Source of the DNA: Morella rubra
Lineage: Eukaryota; Streptophyta; Magnoliopsida; Fagales; Myricaceae
Assembly: GCA_003952965.2 (NCBI GenBank)
Contig: RXIC02000227.1
Coordinates: forward strand, 154,493-218,492
DNA length: 64,000 nt
Direction: 5' to 3'
Below, in pieces: positions 13,301-24,972 of the stretch; position 1 is the stretch's first letter, and the number at the start of each line of letters is the position of its first letter. Position numbers and translations under genes: made by a program. The notes below the pieces were generated by a model that had not been told where the DNA came from, did no database searches, and worked only from the letters and a program-made list of their open reading frames with translations.

Positions 13301-16300
13301 CTGTGATCAGGTAGGAAATATTCTTCATGAATGGACTAAACTGCTGTTGCCTGATGACCCTACAGTTGGAGATGCCGAAGCTGCAGTTTTTAGATTAAAG
13401 ATAGAAAACAATTGGTGTGTGTGTCCAATATACATACTGTTAGAACATCATAGAAATCTCCCGGTTGGCCATTGATACATCTGAGCGAGGAGGCCTGATG
13501 CCATAGGTCCTCAGCAACTCCTCATTGGTATGATCCTGAAAGTACCGGTGAAGTAGTGCATGACATTAGGGACATTATACAAATGGGATCAAATATATTT
13601 AATGTCACTTTACAAGGCAGTAAGCACAATTAGTTTCACGTTTTTCTATTGAAAGCTATGACTAAATTTATTTCAGAACACCCAGCTGAATGATGCACCT
13701 TTAATGAGATTTCAGAGTGGGAAAAAATAGGTCAGAGAAAACCCAAAGGAACAATGAAGGTAATCCGCAGAGAAAAGAGTGCTGACTTAATGGCTGGAGA
13801 TCATTAGGGAGTGGGAGAAAAGTTGACTAGATTAAGAGTCTACGAAAAGTAGCTTGGGTTGAAGCGGCTCTAGTTCAGTGCAATCATGATTGATAAGTGG
13901 GCTCTATTATCCTGCATTCTAAGAGTAAGAAAAACATGGTAATTGTGAGATTGGCCAATGTTGCAGTCCAATTTACATACCAAGTAGCTTCTCCATCACC
14001 CGTCCCACAATTGAAACTAAATAAACAGTGAAGTTTGATCCTTGTGAAACTCAATCCGAATGGAGTTGGTGCATGATAGCACTAAAGCTACTCACATGGA
14101 TCCAAACTTGCAAGGTTTAATTTCTATTGCATGTCATGCATGAGGGTTATCGTGTGACTGAGTAGGAAGTAGTACATCCGTGCCCAACTGACGTAAGCTT
14201 GCACCAAGAACAGAAACGGTCATGACTGCTACCATTGTCCTAATGTGCCTGGATTTAAGCTCAAGACGATTCATTTTGCAGAATGAAAGTCACCATGTGA
14301 TTTTTAAATCCAATGAAGGCTCCATAGAGCCACAGGCTAATATATGACAGTGGTTTATAAAATAGAATTTTCATTCATAAAAACCTGCCATAGTTAATGT
14401 GTACTCTCTGCAACAGAGGAATACAGATCTGAATTATGTCATCTTCAAAGCATGGTAATATATAATTTCAGAATTGATATAAAATCTGAATTAAGATGAT
14501 AAAAATTTCATTATACAATTACCTTAAAAAATCCTAATTCAACAAGGAGATAGACCAACTGTAGCAGTATCAACACTTTGGCACCAGAAGTTGTTGGGAG
14601 AAAACATAACCTACGAGGTTTTCATCTTTAAGGTTCTCAACAAATCTAATTAAAAAAAAAATTCTTGGTTACCCCTGTCCTCGTCCATCTTGCTTCCTCC
14701 ACATGTATGATTAGTGCTGCATCTAAATATTCTTTGCTCCGGTTCTCAATTTTCAGAAATAAGCAGTCTTACTACCAATTTCTTGTGTATTTTCCTCCCA
14801 GTACTCTCCTTGTCGTGCTCTCTCACAGAATGTTATTTTCTCCAGATCCTTGTGATAACCCTTATTATCCTTATTAATCCCCATGAATCCCTTACTCTTT
14901 GGTCTTCCTCCTTCCTATCTCTCAGTATTCCCTCTCTCGCTCCCTTTGTTTCCCCTTCCCTGCCTCGCTCTCTGCCACATGGTTTCTCACCCCTTTCGGT
15001 TTTCCTTGTGGCTAACTAGTAGAATCTATTCCTACGTAGTCTCCTTCCCCTTCATACTGCCCAAGCCTTCCTTTCAGAAGATGGAAATTCTTAACTCTCC
15101 TATGAACCCTTTAGCCCAGTCATTGATGGCCATATCACCCAAACTAAAGCCCTGAATTGAAATGAGAACCCCATTCACCTAGGATTCCCCACATGCCAAC
15201 TCACTGATCTTACTTGGGTTAAAGTAGTGCACAATTATATGGGCTTATTATCCAGTTGAACAAAGTCAATTTGAGCTATACTCCTTGAAAAAATAAACAG
15301 AAGACCTTGTGAAACTCAAAAGGAGTGATGATAGACTAAAGCTACTCACATGGAAAATTGCTTTATTTCCATGTCTGATGGGGATCGTACTTGCTAACTT
15401 GCCCTACTAAGAAGGAAAGTCATGACCACCTCAATTGCCATTTATCAGAGTTTTTTGGTGAAAGTCACCATGGATTTTTAAATCCATGAAGCTCCATAGA
15501 GCCACATAATAGAAGTGGTCACGATTTTTTCTAAACCTGTTTATCATTCTAATCTCTATCATGATGATGCTCATTCTTTAACTCTTTAGAGCAATTGACA
15601 TGAATATGATTTGGCTCATGCGAACTAAAGGAATCCAGGCACATGAAGCATTACATGCAGTTCAGTTGACAGATCAACTAAAGAAAATACATGCAGAACA
15701 CCATAGAGAATGGGCAGAGTATAGGTCAATCTCAGGCTACTAATGCAAGCTGGAACCCACCTCCGGAAGGATCAATCAAGATATATCTCGACATCTCTAT
15801 TCTCAGTTAGGGATAATTTTCTAAATGGTAACAGTTATATGCTGTGATCAGGCAGGAAATATTCTTCATGAATGGACTAAACTGCTGTTGCCTGATGACC
15901 CTACAGTTGGAGATGCCGAAGCTGCAGTTTTTAGATTAAAGATAGAAAACAATTGGTGTGTGTGTCCAATATACATACTGTTAGAACATGCATAGAAATC
16001 TCCCGGTTGGCCATTGATAGTGTAAGCATCTGAGCGAGGAGGCCTGATGCCATTTTTGAGGTCCTCAGCAACTTCCTCATTCACATCACCGGTATTATAC
16101 CAAGATCCTGAAAGCACCGGTGAAGTAGTGCATGACATTAGGGACATTATACAAATGGGATCAAATATATTTAATATCACTTTACAAGGCAGTAAGCACA
16201 ATTAGTTTCTCCACGTTTTTCTACACCCAGCTGAATGATGTTGTCAAGCTATGTACTAAATTTATTTCAGACTTCTACACCCAGCTGAATGATGCAAGGG

Positions 16301-17729
16301 AAAGCCTTTAATGAATGCATTGCAATTCAGAGTGGGAAAAAATAGGTCAGAGAAAACCTTTTGGAAGGACCAAAGGAACTGGAATGAAGGTAATCCGCAG
16401 AGAAAAGAGTGCCGTGAAGGCCTTAATGGGTGGAGATCATTAGGGAGTAAGGGAGAAAAAGTTGACTAGGTTCTCCTTGTCCTCTAGTTAAGAGTCACAC
16501 TACGAAAAGTAGCATCAAAATCAAAAGCAAATTAGTATATCAGTTGACAGCGGCTCTATGTTCACGTGACCAATCATGATTGACGACTTCAAGTCCTCAA
16601 ACACTATCCAAATGGATTAAACAAGATCTCTATTCTTATATGCAGTTAATTATTTATTATAAATTAATAGCTGCATTCTAAGAGTAAGAAAAACATCCAT
16701 TAACTTTTGGTAATTGTGAGATTGGCCAATGTTGCAAAAAGTACCAAGGAACCTTTACATACCAAGTAGAATAATTTCTTCTCCATCAGGTTGGGGAAAT
16801 GGGTAACCCGTGTTGTAATTTGGCAAAACCACAATAGCACCATACACACTAGCTCGTGTCCAATCACTATGGGCATGCCACCAAAGGGTTCCTTCCTCAA
16901 TTGAAAAGATGACTTCATACGTGAAGTTTGATCCCGGTTCTATTGGGCACTGTGTGATATACTCTGGACCATCCGACCATGGATTCCTTGGTTGGTGCAC
17001 GCCATGCCTGTACTAAAAACATGCAGGATATTCTTAAGATACTTCTACAACATCATTATTTTTGTGATAAATACGTTTTTCACCCTCAACTATGGCTTCC
17101 TGACCATTTGCACCCCAAAGAGAAGGAAAGCCAAGACGAATTGACTTTTTTCCAATACTTATGCTTTCAACATCTACGATCCATTTATAAAATATCTTCA
17201 TTTGAGATATATATATATATACAAATGAATGGGTTTATTCATTTGAGTCGGAGAGAGAATCAGTACCAGTGAATAGTAACACCATATTCTCCTTGATTAT
17301 GGACATTTACGTACGCAGTATCCCCTTTTCTCACCCGAATCACCGGGCCTGGAAAACTCTCATTCACAACCAACATGCTCTTGCTTCTACACAACCTTGT
17401 AAAATTGGCCTCCTTTAGCTACACAATTTAAAAGAGCAACCTTTTAAGGCGTGGAAGAGCACCCGCAACGGTAACAAAACAAGCATCACACCCAAAAACT
17501 CAGAAATCAGAGAAGCATTTATGTACATCCGGTAGAACAAAAACAACAGGAAAGCTGGCCAAGTATGTGTGTGTGTGTGTGTCACACAGAAAGAGAGAGA
17601 GAGAGAGAGAGAGGTAGTTCTTACAGCGAAGTCATAGTAATGGACGTTGGCTTGAGCCAAGAGGCCAATGAGCACCCAGTATAGAAGCAGAAGCAGAAGC
17701 TGAAGAAACCCAGAAAGTATACCCATCAT
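10392..17729 (-). CDS. Laccase L2 (laccase-14/15-like), intact seven-exon gene with a very long intron 4
   Basis: Exons on the minus strand: 17729-17625, 17418-17267, 17007-16763, 16107-15979, 11885-11306, 11072-10714 and 10591-10392, giving 589 aa. The product is a secreted multicopper oxidase that couples oxidation of phenolics to reduction of oxygen to water, normally in the cell wall. Exon 1 encodes a leucine-rich signal peptide starting [10 protein letters not shown] and ending near [11 protein letters not shown]. Copper motifs [23 protein letters not shown] and [12 protein letters not shown] are all present, with many N-x-S/T glycosylation sites. Unlike its neighbours, exon 4 is 129 nt (126 elsewhere), exon 5 is 580 nt (592 elsewhere) and exon 7 is 200 nt, so L2 is the most divergent member. 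Intron 4 spans about 4.1 kb because it contains a second copy of itself plus decayed exon 3, 4 and 5 copies (see 11,886-15,978). If that block is an assembly error the real intron is under 2 kb; the exons are unaffected. Confidence 0.85.
11886..15978 (-). repeat. Internal tandem duplication inside L2 intron 4
   Basis: The intron sequence appears twice in the same orientation: about 11,886-13,456 and about 14,416-15,978. Long stretches are nearly identical, for example both copies start beside CTCTGCAACAGAGGAATACAG and both contain the CT-rich segment at about 12,280-12,520 and 14,790-15,030. Between them lies a shrunken version of exons 3-5 (13,457-14,415). The unit is therefore roughly exon 3 to the start of exon 5, duplicated in tandem with a repeat distance of about 2.5 kb. 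Confidence 0.85.
13457..14415 (-). pseudogene. Deletion-riddled copy of L2 exons 3-5
   Basis: On the minus strand, about 14,415-14,165 aligns to parts of exon 5, about 14,090-13,979 to parts of exon 3, and about 13,545-13,457 to exon 4. Each is peppered with small deletions. In the exon 4 copy the 129-nt exon has shrunk to under 100 nt, and blocks such as TAGTGTAAG, TTTTG and TCACATCACCG are missing. Words from intron 4 are also interleaved around 14,080-14,160 and 14,290-14,340. Nothing here can be translated. It is either an old decayed duplicate or a badly reconstructed stretch. Confidence 0.75.
17563..17613. repeat. (GT)n and (GA)n microsatellites in L2 intron 1
   Basis: A run of GT dinucleotides at about 17,563-17,582 is followed by a run of GA dinucleotides at about 17,591-17,613, inside the first intron of L2. 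Confidence 0.8.
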
Positions 17730-19039
17730 CCGTGTTCTCAAGCCCCCGCTTTCTTGCTTCGAAGGCGAATTCTGTACGACTCGGTATCCGTGATGAATAG
17801 TGCGACAGTTCTCTAGGTGTCACTTTTCCAATATAACTATTCTTTTTTTGCTAAAGCCTTTGATTGGTAAAAAATGAATTTTATTCCATAATCATGCGAG
17901 TAAAATACATACTTTTTTCTGCTTAAAAAGAAAAGAAATTCCGTCTGAAACCATAAAGATATAAGGCACCCAATGGTGAAAAGCCCTCCACTTTCAAAAA
18001 AGCGGATGTTCTAAAGTGATGTCCACTGTAGAAAAAGGTGAATGTATTATTTTCTTTTGTCGCCTTTTCAGAATCGTGTCATCTGCAGGTAAGATGCCTA
18101 CTTTAGGACATTCAGGGAACGAAATAGTTCATTCATTTCTCAGTTGTTAGGGACTTCATCATAGAAACAGGCGTGCCATGCTTTATAAATTGGTCCCTCC
18201 CCACTCCACAACTTTCCCGCACAGGCACATCGAAGGGAGAGAAACCCCCCAACGGAGCCCTAGGTCTCAACTTTCCCCCCACAGCGAAGGGAGAGGTGCG
18301 TTACTCAATACGTTATTTGCTCTTGATTGTCCTTCTCTATTTGAACATATGGAACACAGCATGCATGCGAGTCAATATCTCGGTGACAATGACATATTTA
18401 GCCATGTTATGCGCTTCCAGCCCACATGGAATTAAACAAAGCCCACTTAAGTGGGACTTCGTTTTTCAAAAGAAGGAAGAGCGACGTGTGTTGCCCTACA
18501 GCGAAGCACACTGCCGCACGCCTAAGAAAAAGGAGTGCCGCGGGTGAGGCCTGAGGGAGACAAAAAAGAATGAGAGAAAAGCAAGACAAAAATTGACCCT
18601 TTTTTTTTGTGTTTTTCTTTTTCATGTGTCTGGTTTTGGTAAGGGAGTAAATTGGGATTAACTGGTTGCTTTATCAGGGAGTCGTCGTATTGTGTTGAGT
18701 ATAAATTTGAGCGTTATAATTTTTATTTTATTATAATTAATTTTTTTATTTTAATACTCCAAGAGAAGAGTGGACTAATTAAGTCTTTTTTTAATAATAT
18801 CTTATGTCTACGAGATATAATAATATAATTTTATATGTGTCGGTCGCGCAAAGGAAAAATCCGGACTCCGCCGTGGGGAAGGAGGGGCTTATAGATATGT
18901 TGCCTCTATTAGCAACAATAATAAAGCTGTAAACTTATCTGTTACATTAATAAAGTCTTCTTATTCAAAACTACATCAGGCTATAAATAAGGAATAGACT
19001 GATCTGTTTAAGTAATATTAACCTAATTAATCGTGTCTA
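17730..19039. other. Intergenic DNA between L2 start and L3 stop; left boundary of the palindrome seen in this window
   Basis: This segment contains the L2 5' flank and the L3 3' flank. From about 18,098 rightward it pairs in inverted orientation with the right end of the window (64,000). Short reading frames here, including one of 124 codons, are mirrored in the right arm but show no protein family and are probably chance. A word-rich block at about 18,840-18,925 (TCGCGCAAAGGAAAAATCCGG onward) recurs 3' of L4 at about 24,778-24,865 and is likely a shared laccase 3' untranslated or flanking sequence. Confidence 0.5.
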
Positions 19040-22000
19040 CTAATTAATTGATTCTGATGAGCCGCGCGAGTTGGGAAAAGGCATGAGCCTAATTTTTGAT
19101 GAACTCGTACAAGGAGGCATGTTAGGAGGGGGTCCGCGGATGCTCGTCTCTGGCGTGCCACCATCTCTCACTATAAACACAGTGTCCATACCCCAGCTTA
19201 GATGCCGATCCAAATGGCAATGCCATAGCCATACTCCTGCAAGAGATTATCCAGAACTAATTATAGCCAGTACTCATGGTTGCATATATATATATAAAAA
19301 CCAAAACGAAATTCAGCTTCTTGTGTGTGAAAGAAACTAAACTCAGTTACTCAATATTGTTGATAGAGAAACATACCGGGATTACTTGCTCTGAATCTAA
19401 GGGCAACCCATCCTTTCTTAGGTAGCGAGACGGTGTTCATCTTTGGTGGATCGACCAAATTGTAAGTTTCTGGGTCACTCACATTATCGAAGTTCCCGAC
19501 ACCCGAGCCAACAACGTAAAACGTGTACCCATGTAGGTGCATTGGATGATCCTCTGACGCATCAAACACATTAGTACCTTGAAACACTATCTCCACCTCT
19601 TCATTATAGTTAAGCACCTTCAACCTGGTTCCTTGGACAGTCTCAGTTGTATAGTCGGGCATATCATCTGACGTAAAGTTGTAAAAATTTGGTGGGTAGT
19701 CTGGAAAATCTGGGGTGTAAACCCCACTAATGTTCCTGTATTACAAGTATTTGACGTCAAGATGCTTAGTGGATTCCATTAATACTAGAGAACTCACTTC
19801 CAATATATACTAACAATATCACACATTCACACTAGACCAGGATTTTCAACGAACGATTTGCCCTGCAGTTAGGTTGAAATTGGACCTCAAATATTATAAG
19901 AAAGAGGGTTGAAAAGAAAAAGAACCTGTAGTAGGCAAGTAATACGTCTGTGGAAGGGTTAATCCAACTGACATTGTTTAAGCTTGAAGCAAGAGCAGTT
20001 TTAGTCTCTCCCTCATAGTCGAATTCAACGGTGTTCATAGTAACTGTTATGTACATTCTGGTAGTAATGTTTTTCGGGATATCTACCGGATGGTCGTTGT
20101 CTGCTAAGCTCCTAAGACGCTTTGTGAAGGTTACTGCAGAATTGAAATCATCGTAGATCGGAAGGCTACTGGGAAAAATAGGAGCTGCTGAGGGAGTGTA
20201 GTTGCCTCTGTATTCAAGAATTGCTGTGACATTTGTTTGGTCGTAATCTGTGACATCCGGCCTGGTACTATCGTATTGTCTAGTAGCCATGTAATAGCGG
20301 CCAAGAGGCTGGTTTGCTGTGACCAAAATGTCCATTGTTTGTCCCGGGGTTATCATGAGAGAATCGGAAACCACGGGTTTAACGTATGATCCATCCAATC
20401 CTACCAAAGTGAGGTTATGTTGAGCAATTGCAAAAAAGAGTTCGGCGTTCATGGCTGCATTGACTAACCGAAGAAGATACGTCCTGCCATAATCTACTTG
20501 CCACCGATACGTGCTGTCTACAACACAAGAATGACTGCATTCAGAAGAGATATTCAACAATCATTTTCCTTTATTATTCACTTTTTCTACTTTTTCCCCT
20601 CTACTGAATGAATGTAATTGCAGGTAAGAACATATTTCATGGATAAAAGTCAATTAAAGGACTAGTTCTGTAGATTCAAAATGCAATGAAAGTCTATCGG
20701 CATTATTGAGGGAAAAAAAAAAAAGGACTGATAGAACAAGATTATAAAGTTTAAACTCTGGGTATCAGGACTTGAAACTGGGAAAAACACCTCGTCTAAA
20801 ATGGCGACAAGTTAAGAAAGATGTTCGCATTGGTTCCTCTGTTAGCATTTTAATAATCGCAGAAAGAAAATGTCTTTCCCTTATCATAACCATTTGTGTG
20901 TGTGTGTGTGTGTCTCCACGTACCGCTAGAGCAAGGGAGGAAGTCACCCGGTTGGCCATTGATAACATAACAATCTGAGCGAGGTGTGTCAGCACCAGAT
21001 TCGAGATCCTCAGCAACTTCCTCGTTCACGTCGCCCTTATACCAAGATCCTGCAAGTACAAGAGAGAATATTGCTTCATTTTACAGGCGTTAATAATACA
21101 AATGGGACTACATCTGACACTAGCCTTCTGCATATTGATATCGGTAGGCGCAACGTCCTGATTCACTTTTCTAGCTATTTCTATTTGGTAATCGTCAGAA
21201 TATTTCGAGTTAAATTGTATGGAAGTTTCTAAACCAGCTCAAAGATTTGGTGGAAAGCCTCAGATGGACGCATCTTAATTTACTATGGGTAAAACGATAG
21301 GTAAGTTTGAGAAATTCACATACCGAGGACGACAATTTCTTCTCCATCTGGTTGGGGAAATGGGAAACCAGTCTCGTTCGATGGCAAAACGACAATAGCG
21401 CCATGCACACCAGCTCGTGTCCAATCGCTATGGGCATGCCACCAAAGTGTCCCTTCCTCATCCGAAAGTGTAATCTCATAAGTAAAGTTCGCTCCTGCTT
21501 CTATTGGACACTGTGTGATGTACTCTGGACCATCCGACCATGGGTTTCTTGGTTGATGCACTCCATGCCTGTGTTAAATGTGACGTTCTTGAGATAATTT
21601 TTATAATTATCTCTTCCATTCTTTCTATTGATTGGTAATCACAATCGTAAGTTCCACTAGCTTCTTTGTTTTTTCCTAACTAGTCCTCCGAAGAATAGTA
21701 AGTTCCACTAACTTCTTTTTTTTTCCTGTAACTAGTCCTCCGAAGAATGGTAAGTTCCACTAACTTCTTTGTTTTTTCCTAACTAGTCCTCCGAGGAAAG
21801 CCATAAATAATAATATTCTTTGTTTGGTTTATCATTTTTTTCCGCTTAGAAGTCGTACATCAATGGAGTCGAGAATATTCCACGACCCCTTCTGAGTTAG
21901 GACTTCTAGGTGACACAAATGGCTCGTACGGAATATCCCTGACCGGGCACTTATCATGAGTTAGGACTTACGACTTCTAGGTATTAACTGGTTCGTTAGT

Positions 22001-23443
22001 GTTTCATACCTTTTTTTTTTTTTCAAGGAAGAAACAAAGAAAAGAAGGCGAAAGTGAGAGCAACGCTACAGCTAAGAAAGCGAGAAAGAAAAAGACTAAA
22101 GAGAGCATCCCTGTGTAATTACTAATAAGGATGAAGCGCGCTGGACTTTTCTCTCCTCGTTGGTTTGTGACAACAGCAGTAGTATTGTCAAGAAGAGGGA
22201 ATAAATCAAGCCAGAGAAATTCTAGAAAAAAAAATAAAAAGGAAGAAAGTCATAATTAACCCCGTATTTATAGGTAAAATCAACTTCGTACCTACATTAT
22301 CAAAACGGTGATTTGAACTCTTTATCTTTTAAAAATCATCAATGTTAACCCTTCGTCCAAATTAAGCGTTAAATCAAAGGAAAAGCATACAAAATATATG
22401 ATTGAAATGTTCTCTAAGATAAAATTTTAAAAAATAATAAAAAAAAAAAATACGAAATAAATATATTATTGAAATAGAGTTTCAATAGTTTTATTTAAAA
22501 AATATTATTTTTTTATAAAAAAATATTATTTTTATTTTTTATGAATATTTTTAATAATTTTGTCTTCAATGAACATTTTAGTCATTTTACATACTTTTCA
22601 AAAGATAATAGCTCAAATTGACTCTTGATAATAACGAGTACGAAATTAATTTTGTTTTACAAACAGGGGCTACTGTTATTTTTTTTTCCAAACAAAAAAT
22701 GGAAAGATATCAAGTCTAATAAAGAGGGTAAATGGTTTTTTTCCCCCCCGAAGTTTAGAAGAATAACAAAAAAAAAAAAAAAAATGGTCCTGTGCTTCTC
22801 CAGTTGGACAAAGGAAAATCGTATACATATATAAGAGGTTTTGCTTATGGCCCAAGTCTCTTTTTCCTTTGTCTTCTTTTGTTTTCATTTGCAAAGATTG
22901 CCAGGTGCATCGTGGGTGCTTATTTTCCCTTTCTTATTTTCTTTGGGTCTTATTATGGTACGACATTCCCAGTCCCACCTTTACCATTTGTCATGTTTGA
23001 AGGCCGTGAGTGTCTATTTAGGGGCGAGAGAGATAGAGAGAGAGAGAGAGTCATTACCAATGAATAGTAACGCCATAGTCTCCTTGGTTATGGACATTTA
23101 CGTACGCAGTATCTCCTTTTGTCACACGAATCACGGGACCGGGAAAACTGTCGTTCACAACCAGCATGCTCTTGCTGCTACACAATCTTGTAAAGTTGGC
23201 CTCCTTCAGCTGAATGATTTTAACGGGGAAAATTTCGCATAAATGCGAGAGCACCGGTACTAGCTAGAACGAAACAAGTTTACATATATCCAGTAACCAA
23301 TTAAGAAAGCAGGAGAATGGAGAGGGAGAGACAGTGCTTACAACAAAGTCATAATAATGGACTTCGCCTTGAGCCAAGCCGAGGATATTCAATATCCCAT
23401 GGAGAAGCAGAAGCCCAAGAAACCATAAAGGCCTACCCATCAT
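19040..23443 (-). CDS. Laccase L3 (laccase-14/15-like), intact, 590 aa
   Basis: Exons on the minus strand: 23443-23342, 23209-23058, 21568-21324, 21049-20924, 20517-19926, 19735-19377 and 19236-19040 (102, 152, 245, 126, 592, 359 and 197 nt), all with GT-AG borders and compatible phases. The product is a secreted multicopper oxidase. The signal peptide begins [14 protein letters not shown] and the mature end starts near GEVHYYDFV. Type 2/3 copper ligands appear as HW-HGVHQ (about residue 84) and WWHAHSDW (about 129); HPMHLHGY (about 469) and [12 protein letters not shown] (about 531) supply the remaining type 2/3 and the type 1 site, with Met in the axial position. The start is the first of two adjacent ATGs before the hydrophobic signal. 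Intron 2 (1.49 kb) carries an insertion element and a triplicated repeat that L1 lacks. It is the left-arm partner of R2. Expression and substrate are inferred only from the family. Confidence 0.92.
20897..20913. repeat. (TG)n microsatellite beside L3 exon 4 donor
   Basis: A short TG run lies just downstream (in gene direction) of the exon 4 donor of L3. L4 has a similar run at about 26,775-26,795, and the right-arm copies have CA runs at about 55,255-55,268 and 61,238-61,255, with differing lengths. Confidence 0.75.
21645..21797. repeat. Threefold tandem repeat (about 50-65 bp unit) in L3 intron 2
   Basis: The unit GTAAGTTCCACTA...CTTCTTTG...CCTAACTAGTCCTCCGA occurs three times in a row. 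The L1 intron has one copy (about 7,599-7,640). The right-arm gene R2 has the same triplication at about 60,345-60,500. So the expansion happened after L1 and L3 parted but before the two palindrome arms did. Confidence 0.8.
22249..22680. mobile_element. Small inverted-repeat insertion in L3 intron 2
   Basis: The left end reads ATTAACCCCGTATTTATAGG and the right end, reverse-complemented, reads AGTAGCCCCTGTTTGTAAAAC, both running on to a CAACTTCGTAC / TTAATTTCGTAC word, so the ends are imperfect inverted repeats. L1 intron 2 continues directly from CTAGAAAGAAAC to AAAAAATGGAAAGATATC across this place (about 8,083-8,110), that is, an empty site. The interior is AT-rich with no reading frame. 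It looks like a non-autonomous DNA transposon (MITE-like); A-rich flanks hide any target-site duplication. The same insertion is in R2 (59,402-59,874). Confidence 0.65.
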
Positions 23444-24972
23444 CTATATTCTCAGGGACCTGGTTTGGCAGGGGCGGTGCTGATCCACCTGCTAATGTGA
23501 CTGCTAGCTTAGTGCAGTATTGTCTTTGAAAGAAAGTTATTCTTAGAGCTTTTTTTCTAAGGAAGTTATTTATATAGCTCAAACGACGTTAATCACGTAC
23601 GTATGATACCGACTAGACCTCGTATTGTTAGGTGTAGCAGGACTTCCTCCTCGTTATGTTGAATGCTTGTTATAATAGTAAAAGGTCTTACAGGGTACAG
23701 GTTGTTTTGTCGAGATGTCTTTGGATTAAACAACTCACTGCACTTCTGGAATCTGACATACTGCTAGGAGTTAGCGGGTCAAGTGGGATAGTCTTTCTAC
23801 CAAAAAAAAAACAAGATTCACTTTATTATGGCTCCCAAAAAATAATTTAGACCAGAAAAAGATTAGCACACAAATTTAAGTAGTTAAATCTGTAGACTTA
23901 CTTTTACAGTAGAAAAGCTCAGCCTATGAATCACACTTTTTGTATAATGTAAAAATTAGATGATAATGGAGCTTTATTTATAAGCCCTCGATTATAAGAG
24001 TCTACAAAATGAGACTCTAAGAACTCTCGCCATGTCTGAGGCTCATGTGGCTGGAAACATATTTATTGTTGGATGACTTGACCTGGACCATCCATAGAAC
24101 TCGTTAATATTGTGGCTGAACTTGAAATTTATTAGGCCGTTTTAGGATCTTAATTACTCTCTTAGGAGTGAATCCGAACCCGAGAAAACCGGGGTCTTGT
24201 CTTGGTAGCTTGAACTTAGGAGGAAGGGAAGGTGAAGTCTGCCGCCTGTAAGTCCAATCTTCAATTTTCTACAACCTATGTGGGAATATCTTGGTCAGTC
24301 CTCTGTTGATGAATCTGGGTCCCCTTGTCCTCACTTTCCTTCCCTTTCTCTCTTTTACCAAATAAATGGTGTAATTCTGGCGCCCCTAATTCTCCATGGA
24401 TCCCTAGTGATCCTCTCCTTCCAAATGGACATTTAGTATATATAAATCTTCCATTCAACTTCCAAATATCAAACCCATAAGACTAGCTTCCTTCAACCCA
24501 AATCATTAGATCCCAAAAACTAACCGAGGCCGTTTATTTTTCAATTAGACAGTCAAAATACCAAATTTTTATTAAAAGAAGTGTACCCAAGAAGAAGAAT
24601 TAATTAAGAATTTTTTTAAAAAAAAAAAATTCTTTTTGGCTCCGAACGCAGGGCTAGGATTTTAGAAATAATTGCCAGAGTTGCACCCTCTGGAAGAGGA
24701 TAACTTGGACTAATTAAGCCTATTTTTAATAATATATTATGTCTACGAGATATAATAATATAATTTTATATATGCGTCGGTCGCGCAAAGGAAAAATCCG
24801 GACTCTGCCGCGGGGAAGGAGGGGCTTATAGATATGTTGCCTCTATTAGCAACAATAATAAAGCTGTAAACTTATATGTTACATTACTAAAGTCTTTATA
24901 TTCAAACTGCATCAGGCTATAAATAAGGCATAGACTGCTCTATTTAAGTAATACCAACCTAACTAGTCGTGT
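23444..24972. other. Intergenic DNA between L3 start and L4 stop
   Basis: It holds the L3 promoter and the L4 3' flank. About 23,625-24,700 is shared with the upstream region of L1. At about 24,700 the sequence switches into the laccase 3' flank type that also follows L3. I see no gene in it. Confidence 0.5.
23567..23577 (-). promoter_or_regulatory. Putative TATA box of laccase L3
   Basis: The minus strand reads TATATAAATAA about 125 bp upstream of the L3 start codon, in the same place as the L1 and R2 TATA-like boxes. Confidence 0.5.

Noticed and set aside
18173-18547. 124-codon open frame, mirrored at 63,551-63,925
   Set aside because: No recognisable domain or consistent codon pattern, and overlapping frames of similar length exist on both strands. 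It recurs only because the whole arm is duplicated.
19832-20560. Upstream ATG extension of laccase exon 5 ([10 protein letters not shown]...)
   Set aside because: The extra residues come from intron 4. The acceptor at 20,518 and exon 4 phase show that the exon begins at D-S-T-Y-R-W.
20897-20913. CRISPR-like or satellite repeats
   Set aside because: Only simple dinucleotide and homopolymer runs and a threefold intron repeat are present; there is no spacer-repeat array, and this is plant nuclear DNA.
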